Shown: piece after piece, positions 1-5,470 of the stretch
Layout: every line of letters starts with the position of its first letter
Position numbering within the stretch: the stretch's first letter is position 1
Source of the DNA: Solobacterium sp.
GTDB lineage: Bacteria > Bacillota_I > Bacilli_A > Erysipelotrichales > Erysipelotrichaceae
Length of the DNA: 6,460 nucleotides
Assembly: GCA_016280695.1 (NCBI GenBank)
Contig: JAEEHG010000161.1
Coordinates: forward strand, 1 to 6,460
Direction: 5' to 3'
The notes under the pieces: model-generated
Database searches by the model: none
Told to the model about the DNA's origin: nothing
Seen by the model: the letters and a program-made list of their open reading frames with translations, nothing else
Program-made: the position numbers and the translations under genes

Positions 1-1313
1 CCGGTGCCTTCCCATGATTTCTTTCCGTCCGTCAGCCGCCAGTGCACCTTATGGCGCCCGAACGGAATCCCGATCAGGGCCGCCATGGCATCCCCGGCTC
101 CCCACATCAGGATTGCTGCCGCGGCCGGTTCCCGCCTGCTGAACAGGCCCCATGACACCGCCGTCAGGGCCGCGAACATGAAGAACAGCAGAAGCAGGCT
201 CATACGGATCTCGCCGGGTTCCTTTTCCACAAACAGCGGACTGTACCACGGTTCCTTCTCCACCATGCGCAGCAGCGGGTAGATTACCGCCGCAATCAGG
301 CATGAAGTCAATGATGCGGCCGCCCAGCCTTCCGCCTTGGCAATCATCATCGTGACACAGGAAAAGGCCACCAGGTGCAGGCATTTGCGGAAGACAAACT
401 GCGGCAGGGCAAACAGGAAGCGGATCATAAGCAGGCCCAGCACACAGGGAATGATAAAAACTATGAAATCACGCAGGCAGTGCATCACCTGCAGATAAAG
501 CGGGATTGCCGTCAGGTACTCCCGGTAGAACAGCAGGATCATCGCTGCTCCGAGCACTGTCAGCACCGCCCCGGTGACCAGTCCCACAGTCCGGCTGCTG
601 ACCCGGTTGGCAAAGCGGGCAGAAACCAGTGAAGCCAGTGTGGCCGTAAACATGCACAACAGCAGCACCGGCCAGCGCTCCAGCACGATTGCCGGATGAA
701 TGAGCACATGGCTGACGGAAGCGATCAATGCCGTAAAGGTCATGATAAATGTACTGGTGCCCACCGCGGTCTTGAGTTCCATACCGAGGAACACCGTGAA
801 CACAACCAGCATCATCATTCCGCCGCCGGTGCCGACAAAGCCCGTGCCGAAGCCGATGGTAAGCCCGAAAAACAGGGATATGCATACACCTTTCAAGTCC
901 AGGGAGGCCCCTTTTGAAACCGTATTATCACGGGAAGTATCCGGTTTGACCAGAAAACGGATACCGATGAAGAATGTCAGGAACAGCGTGAAGCTGCCCA
1001 GCACGAAATTTCCGGCCAGCCAGGCTGCGTAACTGCCGGCTGTGCACATGATCAGGATGCATACCAGCATGATCCAGCCGCGTTTCAGATCGATATTTTT
1101 ATGCCTTGCGTAGGTCCAGGCAGTCACAGCCGAACCGAGGATATCAGAAGCCAGGGCAATGGCGGTCGCCTGATAAGCACCGGTTTCCCCGCCAAAGGAG
1201 GGACACAGGACGATCAGGATCGGAACCATGACCGTCGCTGCCGACAGCCCGGCCAGCCCGGTGCCGATCCCGGCCCCAAGGGATGCGATAATATACCAGA
1301 AGTATTCCATCAT
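1..1313 (-). CDS. TauE/SafE permease fused to a polyprenol/dolichol kinase-like domain (partial, C-terminus beyond the window)
   Basis: The frame is open from the ATG at 1313 to the left edge: 437 codons, no stop. Residues 1-260 look like a whole TauE/SafE anion permease (usual length about 250), with two related halves. The first half has a glycine-rich GxGTGLAGLSAATVMVPIL stretch near residues 15-33. The second has GFGTGFVGTGGGMMML (154-169), then FLGMELKTAVGTST (175-188). A hydrophobic linker helix follows (about 283-303). The next domain carries RKxxH (R309, K310, H313), GDAMAALIG (407-415), FGRHK (418-422) and DGKKSWEGT (429-437), the motif set of the SEC59/VTE5 dolichol and phytol kinases, which phosphorylate isoprenoid alcohols with CTP. 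About 14-15 membrane segments are expected in total. The TauE substrate is unknown (sulfite, sulfonates or other anions in the family). No clear Shine-Dalgarno precedes the ATG; the ATG at 1310 is an alternative. An ATG at 542 preceded by GGAG could allow internal initiation of the kinase part. Domain identities are fairly secure; joint function is unknown. Confidence 0.85.
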   Translation of the reverse strand, partial: MMEYFWYIIASLGAGIGTGLAGLSAATVMVPILIVLCPSFGGETGAYQATAIALASDILGSAVTAWTYARHKNIDLKRGWIMLVCILIMCTAGSYAAWLAGNFVLGSFTLFLTFFIGIRFLVKPDTSRDNTVSKGASLDLKGVCISLFFGLTIGFGTGFVGTGGGMMMLVVFTVFLGMELKTAVGTSTFIMTFTALIASVSHVLIHPAIVLERWPVLLLCMFTATLASLVSARFANRVSSRTVGLVTGAVLTVLGAAMILLFYREYLTAIPLYLQVMHCLRDFIVFIIPCVLGLLMIRFLFALPQFVFRKCLHLVAFSCVTMMIAKAEGWAAASLTSCLIAAVIYPLLRMVEKEPWYSPLFVEKEPGEIRMSLLLLFFMFAALTAVSWGLFSRREPAAAAILMWGAGDAMAALIGIPFGRHKVHWRLTDGKKSWEGT

Positions 1314-1323
1314 AGATGGTTCT

Positions 1324-1332
1324 ATTCTAGCA
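1324..1332 (-). promoter_or_regulatory. Candidate extended -10 promoter of the TauE-kinase fusion gene
   Basis: On the minus strand the intergenic region reads TGCTAGAAT, a TGn extension plus a five-of-six match to TATAAT. The only -35-like element is a weak TTGCGG 19 bases upstream, so the extended -10 would have to compensate. Transcription would start near 1317, only a few bases before the ATG at 1313, giving an almost leaderless message. That agrees with the lack of a ribosome binding site. This is a pattern match only; a different promoter further upstream, or read-through from the operon, is possible. Confidence 0.4.
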
Positions 1333-1384
1333 AAAACAGCTTTATTTACCGCAAAAAAACAGTTTTCCGGACAGAAAAAAACAG
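1332..1384 (-). repeat. Three direct CTGTTTTT repeats spaced 22-23 bp
   Basis: The 8-mer CTGTTTTT occurs on the minus strand at 1384-1377, 1362-1355 and 1339-1332, with starts 22 and 23 bp apart, close to two DNA turns. The first copy overlaps the U-tract side of the upstream terminator and the last abuts the candidate -10. T-tracts placed in helical phase could bend DNA or act as an UP-like element. They could also be direct-repeat operator half sites. A short A/T-rich spacer can produce such repeats by chance. Confidence 0.4.
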
Positions 1385-1405
1385 GTCCCCGCAGGGAGCC
1401 TGTTT
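1375..1405 (-). terminator. Rho-independent terminator of the maltodextrin operon
   Basis: Four bases after the TGA stop of the cytoplasmic glucosidase gene, the minus strand forms a GC-rich hairpin. The arm AAACAGG, a one-base bulge (C) and TCCC pairs across a TGCG loop with GGGA and CCTGTTT. The 3' arm runs straight into a tract of seven T residues (1381-1375). Stem, small loop and U-tract together make a textbook intrinsic terminator. It ends the four-gene transcript and separates it from the downstream fusion gene. On the plus strand the hairpin is not followed by a T-tract, so it should act in one direction. Confidence 0.88.
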
Positions 1406-1409
1406 ACAC

Positions 1410-2954
1410 TCAGCCCAGCAGTGCAAAGGACTGCGGGCCAAGAAGAACTGATTCTTCTGACAGTTCCGCCTTGCCGGTCACCGCCAGCAGCGTCTTTCCT
1501 TTCAGCTGCCCGGCCCGCAGCTGTTTCGCGGTTCCTGACGGATTCAGCACGCAGACCAGCTTTCCCCGCTGATACGCGAATATATCCTGCCCGCCGGCAG
1601 CAGACAGCACCGTAAACGGCGTGTCCGCCTGCAGATCCGGATAACAGTGCCGCACAGCAATCCACTTCCGCACCGTGTTCAGCAATGATTCCGGATCCTG
1701 TTCCTGGTCCGCCGCGGTGACGGCATCCGGGGCAGTATCCACCGGCAGGTACAGGTCTTCTGCCCGGGCGATCGAAAAACCCAGGTTCGGACTGTGGTCC
1801 CACTGCATCGGGGTGCGGCTGCCGGTCCGCTGATAGCCGCCTTCCTTTGTCGGCACATCCGCGTACTTCATGCCGATCTCATCCCCGTAGTAGACAAACG
1901 GCACACCCGGCATGGTCATCAGGAAGGCAAAGTACAGCTTCATCTCATCAGCCGATAAAGTCCGGGCCGGCCGCGGGGTGTCATGGTTGCAGGTAAACAT
2001 CGAGATATATCCCCGGGACCGGGTATTTTCATATTTCGGCAGATAGTCATCCAGAAACCGCCGGATATCCCCGCCGCTGTCCTTCCGGAAATAGCTGCGG
2101 TCGGTTCCGCCGGCTTCGTAGTCACGCAGCAGCGTATTATAGCCGTTCCCCACATGATCCAGATAGAAATCCATATGAAAGCCGCCGCCGTTGATGGCCT
2201 GCACCGGGTTGGACCACTCGCTGACCAGTGCCGCTTCGGGATAGTCATGGTCCAGCATAGTCCGTACATCCCGCCAGATGGCAGCCGTAGCCGACTTGTT
2301 TTCATCATCGTTTTTGACCAGGGAGTCCGCCATATCCACCCGGAACCCGTCACAGCCCCGGTCCAGCCAGTACCGCATGACATCCTTCATCGCCTCCCGG
2401 GTAGCCAAAGCTTCCGGTGCGTCCACTGCGCTCATCCACGCTTCCGTGCGGTTGAGCCAGCCGTAGTTCAGGGCAGGCTGGGATGCGAAGAAATTCAGCA
2501 TATATGACCCGGCCCGCTCCTTCATGCCGGAAATATAAGGATGTCCGGCAATACCGGCAAAGGGATGATCAGTCCACACATAGCGGCCCCAGTATTCATT
2601 CGGCTCAGCCCGGCAGGAAGCCTGGAACCAGGCATGCGTGTCCGACGTATGCCCCGGCACGAGGTCCAACAGTACCCGGATACCCCGCTGATGCGCCTCA
2701 GCAAACAAACGGACCAGATCGGCTTCCGTCCCGTACCGCGGGGCGACTTTCTTATAGTCCCGGATATCATAACCGCCGTCCAGAAACGGCGAATCAAAGA
2801 CCGGATTCAGCCACAGGGCATTACAGCCAAGCTCCCGGACATAGTCCAGCCTGGCGGTGATGCCGTTCAGGTCACCGATCCCATCCCCGTTTTCATCCCG
2901 GAACGAAGGCGGATATATTTCATAAAAAACTGCGTCTTTCAGCCATTCAGGCAT
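1410..2954 (-). CDS. Cytoplasmic GH13 alpha-glucosidase-like enzyme
   Basis: The predicted 514-residue protein has no signal peptide and should act in the cytoplasm on imported maltodextrins. Visible in order: the oligo-1,6-glucosidase-type calcium loop D20-x-N22-x-D24-G-x-G-D28; GH13 region I DLVPGH (97-102); region II GFRVDMA with nucleophile D207; region III with acid/base E246 in SEWSNP; region IV NHD (323-325); and RTGSRTPMQWD (376-386), typical of the oligo-1,6-glucosidase/trehalose synthase branch. A small beta C-terminal domain ends the protein. The catalytic triad is complete, but region I has Gly101 where most GH13 enzymes have Asn. The ATG at 2954 is preferred over the in-frame ATG at 2990: it has GAGAGGAG five bases upstream, lies two bases after the preceding stop, and starts at the family's usual MPEWLKDAVFYEIYP. 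Hydrolysis of alpha-1,4 or alpha-1,6 glucosides is inferred; exact specificity (glucosidase, maltogenic enzyme or glucosyltransferase) cannot be told. Confidence 0.92.
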   Translation of the reverse strand: MPEWLKDAVFYEIYPPSFRDENGDGIGDLNGITARLDYVRELGCNALWLNPVFDSPFLDGGYDIRDYKKVAPRYGTEADLVRLFAEAHQRGIRVLLDLVPGHTSDTHAWFQASCRAEPNEYWGRYVWTDHPFAGIAGHPYISGMKERAGSYMLNFFASQPALNYGWLNRTEAWMSAVDAPEALATREAMKDVMRYWLDRGCDGFRVDMADSLVKNDDENKSATAAIWRDVRTMLDHDYPEAALVSEWSNPVQAINGGGFHMDFYLDHVGNGYNTLLRDYEAGGTDRSYFRKDSGGDIRRFLDDYLPKYENTRSRGYISMFTCNHDTPRPARTLSADEMKLYFAFLMTMPGVPFVYYGDEIGMKYADVPTKEGGYQRTGSRTPMQWDHSPNLGFSIARAEDLYLPVDTAPDAVTAADQEQDPESLLNTVRKWIAVRHCYPDLQADTPFTVLSAAGGQDIFAYQRGKLVCVLNPSGTAKQLRAGQLKGKTLLAVTGKAELSEESVLLGPQSFALLG

Positions 2955-2956
2955 AT

Positions 2957-4582
2957 TTACTCCTCTCCGGTCAGCACCGCTGTTCCCCACGGGGGCAGGG
3001 TCAGCGTGTCATTCTCGAATGCTACGGGCTCTGCAGATACAGTCAGAACACCCTTCAGATGATGGAATTCCGTGCTGTCCGTATGAATGGTCTGTGTTTC
3101 CGGACTGATATTGTACACAACCAGTGCCGGCTCATGCACACCATCTTCCCGGATCAGCACGCATACATCATCCGTCGTCAGATCCTGATGCACCCAGGTA
3201 CGCCCGGATGTGATTACCGGCAGGGCATTGCGGATCCGCATGATTTCCCGGACATAGTTCAGAATCGAGTATGGATCCTTCTCCTGTTCCTCAAACGACG
3301 GGAATTTCATCTGCACATTGTCCATGCCCGGCGGGGCCTGGGTCATCCCCGCAGCCTGCGGGTCATCGCTCCAGTACATGGGCGCCCGTTTGTTTTCATC
3401 TCTTCCGGCCCCTTTCATGCCGATTTCTTCACCGTAGTAAAGGAACACCTTTCCGCCCGCAAGCAGATTCATCGCCTGCGCCAGTTTGGTGCGGTCACCT
3501 TCATCCGTGGCATAATACCCCGCACTGCGGCCCATGTCATGGTTGGTGTAGAACGGGGCGTTGACTGCCTGGGGTCCATAGGACTCGTACAGCTGCCATT
3601 CCTTTTCCAGCGCATTGCCGAAGTCCCTGGCTGTGTACTGTCCCAGCAGGGTTCCGGCAATAATCCCTGAGGCATCCGCAAAGGCAAAGTCAAACATGGA
3701 ATCCACCCCGGACGCGTAGTACCGGGCATATACTTTCTGGCTGTCCCAGCCCTCACAGACGATATAACAGTCCGGATCCAGTTCTTTCGCTGTCTGATTG
3801 ACAAACGAAAGGAATTCGATATTCCTGTCCGCATTTCCCGTGTAGTAGGATGTGACGGCATCCAGGCGGAATCCGTCTGCGCCTTCATTGAGCCAGTAGC
3901 GCATGATTTCACGGATTTCCCCCCGGACGGCTTCACTGTCCAGATTGAGGTCCGGCATGCCTTCCCAGAAACGTGCCTCATAGTACCAGCCGCTGTCAGC
4001 CAGCTGCGCATAGCCGCCCTGGGCCTGGCGTGTGAAGCGGTAATAGTCAACATACGGACAAGCCTGCAGATCCGGTTCAGTCCCTTCCGGCAGGTCCCGG
4101 AGATATGCCGCGGCGGTCTGGAACCATGGGTGCTGCACCGAGGTATGGTTGAGCACCAGGTCCAGGATGACCTGCATGCGGCGTTCGTGGCAGGCTGCCG
4201 CAAGTGTACGGAAGTCCTCACGGGTGCCATAGGCCGGATCGATATCCGTGTAGTCAGCCACATCATATTTATGATATGTCGGCGAAGGCGCAACCGGCAT
4301 CAGCCAGATGCCCCGGAAACCCAGATCATGGATGTAGTCCAGCTTCTGTGTAACCCCGTTCAGATCACCTGTGCCGTCTCCGTCCGCATCGTAAAATGAA
4401 CTGACAAACACTTCATAAACTGATGGATACACACCCTCCGGTATATCCTCCTGCAGTGACGCATTTACCTGTGACATGACAGAAACAGCAGACTTCTGAG
4501 AACTCTGCTGTTTTACTGCATATACAATCAATACGGACAGGAGAAGAACCAGGGAGAAAATGATCTTCCTGTATTTCTTCAT
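2957..4582 (-). CDS. Exported or membrane-anchored GH13 alpha-amylase-like enzyme
   Basis: The predicted protein has 541 residues. A basic start (MKKYRKI) and a hydrophobic stretch (about 8-22) send it across the membrane. There is no lipobox cysteine, so it is either cleaved after the weak VYA site near residue 22 or kept as a signal anchor. A Ser/Gln-rich linker (about 23-45) precedes the catalytic barrel. GH13 motifs: calcium loop D65-x-D-x-D69-G-x-G-D73; region I DLVLNH (141-146); region II GFRLDAV with nucleophile D241; region III with acid/base E277 in CEGWD; region IV TNHD (346-349). All catalytic residues are present. A beta-sandwich C-terminal domain follows, with no starch-binding module or LPXTG anchor. 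The likely job is cutting starch, glycogen or long maltodextrins outside the cell to feed the adjacent MalFG transporter. The start at 4582 follows the malG stop by two bases and has AAGGGA five bases upstream. Exact cleavage pattern is not predictable. Confidence 0.92.
   Translation of the reverse strand: MKKYRKIIFSLVLLLSVLIVYAVKQQSSQKSAVSVMSQVNASLQEDIPEGVYPSVYEVFVSSFYDADGDGTGDLNGVTQKLDYIHDLGFRGIWLMPVAPSPTYHKYDVADYTDIDPAYGTREDFRTLAAACHERRMQVILDLVLNHTSVQHPWFQTAAAYLRDLPEGTEPDLQACPYVDYYRFTRQAQGGYAQLADSGWYYEARFWEGMPDLNLDSEAVRGEIREIMRYWLNEGADGFRLDAVTSYYTGNADRNIEFLSFVNQTAKELDPDCYIVCEGWDSQKVYARYYASGVDSMFDFAFADASGIIAGTLLGQYTARDFGNALEKEWQLYESYGPQAVNAPFYTNHDMGRSAGYYATDEGDRTKLAQAMNLLAGGKVFLYYGEEIGMKGAGRDENKRAPMYWSDDPQAAGMTQAPPGMDNVQMKFPSFEEQEKDPYSILNYVREIMRIRNALPVITSGRTWVHQDLTTDDVCVLIREDGVHEPALVVYNISPETQTIHTDSTEFHHLKGVLTVSAEPVAFENDTLTLPPWGTAVLTGEE
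2960..2967 (-). promoter_or_regulatory. Ribosome binding site of the cytoplasmic GH13 gene
   Basis: GAGAGGAG lies on the minus strand within the last codons of the preceding amylase gene, five bases before the ATG at 2954. It decides the start against the upstream in-frame ATG at 2990, which would overlap the amylase gene by 34 bases. Its position across the TAA stop (2959-2957) suggests translational coupling. Confidence 0.8.
4483..4513. repeat. 31-bp near-perfect palindrome inside the amylase gene
   Basis: Outer arms AAACAGCAGA (4483-4492) and TCTGCTGTTT (4504-4513) are perfect 10-bp inverted repeats. Inside them, after one C/C mismatch (4493 and 4503), TTCT and AGAA pair around a single G at 4498. 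In all, 14 of 15 base pairs match. It lies 69 bases into the amylase message and codes for linker residues from about 24 to 34 (KQQSSQKSAVS), where protein constraint is low. In RNA it would give a 10-bp stem with an 11-base loop. It is not followed by a U-tract, so it is not a terminator. Confidence 0.8.
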
Positions 4583-4584
4583 GA

Positions 4585-5469
4585 TTATCCCTTAACGGCA
4601 CCTCCCATGCCTTCCACATAGAACCTCTGCATGTAGAGGAACAATACGGCGATCGGAATCGAGATCAGCACGGCTCCGGCCGCGAAGCAGGTATACCACT
4701 GATAGATATACTCTTTCTGAAGCATGTTCCAGAGACCGATGGCCACCGTGAACTGGTCGGCATTGGCACGGCAGACCACCTTGGCAAAGATGAAGTCCAC
4801 CCACGGCGCAATGAACGATGTCATGACCGTGTAGATGACAATCGGCTTGGCCAGCGGCATTGTGATTCTGGTAAAGACCTGCCACTGGGTAGCACCGTCA
4901 ATGACGGCGGCTTCGTCAATGGAGCGCGGGATCGTGTCAAAATAGCCCTTGGCAATCTGGAAGCCCAGACCGGTGCACGCGGAATAGACGATGATCAGGC
5001 CGAAGCGGATCATGGCGCCTTCCGTCAGGCCCATGGCTTTCAGGATAAAGTACTGGGCCACCATTGTCATGAAGCCCGGGAACAGGCCGAGAATCATGGC
5101 CAGGTTCATGTACGGCTTGCGGAACATGAACCGCATGCGGCTCAGGGAATAGGCCACGGACAGCACAAAGAACGTGCTGATGACGCAGCAGCAGATCGCT
5201 ATGATCAGCGTGTTGCCGAACATCTTCGGGAAATTCAGGACATTTCTGTCCGTCAGCAGTTTAACATAATTGTTCAGCGTGTATCCCTGCGGCAGGAATG
5301 TATTTGTGTAGGCGCCCGGCTCTGCCCGGAAACTGGTCAGTATGATCCAGAAAATCGGCAGAACCCAGATGGCCGCCAGCACCGCCAGCAGCAGATGCAC
5401 CAGCAGATTGACAACGATGCTCCTGGTGCTGCGCCGGTTCTTCTTTCCGGTTACTTTCACGGCAGTCAT
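4585..5469 (-). CDS. malG: MalG-type maltodextrin ABC transporter permease
   Basis: This is an inner-membrane subunit of a carbohydrate importer (CUT1 class) and partner of the MalF protein encoded just before it. The predicted length is 294 residues, normal for MalG. A basic N-terminus is followed by six membrane segments at about 19-41, 86-108, 119-142, 152-172, 205-227 and 259-279. The cytoplasmic EAA loop, EAAVIDGATQWQVF (186-199) followed by RITMPLAKP, is the docking site for the ATPase. The C-terminus, FYVEGMGGAVKG, matches the conserved MalG tail ending in GxVKG. I chose the ATG at 5469 because it sits one base after the malF stop and follows AGGAGG. An in-frame ATG at 5490 would add seven residues, but that ATG overlaps the AGGAGG itself and has no ribosome binding site of its own. 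Sugar specificity is inferred from the two GH13 neighbours. Confidence 0.92.
   Translation of the reverse strand: MTAVKVTGKKNRRSTRSIVVNLLVHLLLAVLAAIWVLPIFWIILTSFRAEPGAYTNTFLPQGYTLNNYVKLLTDRNVLNFPKMFGNTLIIAICCCVISTFFVLSVAYSLSRMRFMFRKPYMNLAMILGLFPGFMTMVAQYFILKAMGLTEGAMIRFGLIIVYSACTGLGFQIAKGYFDTIPRSIDEAAVIDGATQWQVFTRITMPLAKPIVIYTVMTSFIAPWVDFIFAKVVCRANADQFTVAIGLWNMLQKEYIYQWYTCFAAGAVLISIPIAVLFLYMQRFYVEGMGGAVKG
4588..4593 (-). promoter_or_regulatory. Ribosome binding site of the exported amylase
   Basis: AAGGGA lies in the last two codons and stop region of malG, five bases before the ATG at 4582. It is a moderate rather than strong match to the anti-Shine-Dalgarno. The only free bases between the malG TAA and this ATG are TC, so initiation is probably helped by ribosomes finishing malG. 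Confidence 0.65.
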
Positions 5470-5470
5470 A

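Noticed and set aside
700..1032. Plus-strand open frame of 110 codons over the TauE domain.
   Set aside because: It is antisense to the TauE glycine-rich repeat and AVGTS motifs, which are clear on the minus strand; its translation matches nothing recognisable.
1314..1409. Possible small RNA or riboswitch between the operon and the fusion gene.
   Set aside because: After the terminator and promoter-like elements only about 40 bases remain; there is no further hairpin or conserved aptamer-like pattern.
2955..2990. Upstream ATG at 2990 for the cytoplasmic glucosidase.
   Set aside because: It would add 12 residues unlike the family N-terminus and overlap the amylase gene; the ATG at 2954 has the ribosome binding site.
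3348..3362. CCCGCAG/CTGCGGG 7-bp inverted repeat in the amylase gene, between GGTCATC direct repeats.
   Set aside because: Short GC-rich dyads of this size are expected by chance in a sequence of this composition, and it lies in the middle of a coding region with no gene boundary nearby.
3059..3670. Long plus-strand open frame of about 200 codons opposite the amylase gene (also frames at 2541-3062 and 1983-2507).
   Set aside because: They lie wholly or largely antisense to well-supported GH13 genes, have low-complexity Pro/Arg/His-rich translations, resemble no family and have no ribosome binding sites. They are shadows of GC-rich coding sequence.
4262..4275. ATCATATTTATGAT short palindrome within the amylase gene.
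   Set aside because: It is A/T-rich, only six paired bases on each side, and inside conserved barrel codons (HKYDVADY), so protein coding explains it.
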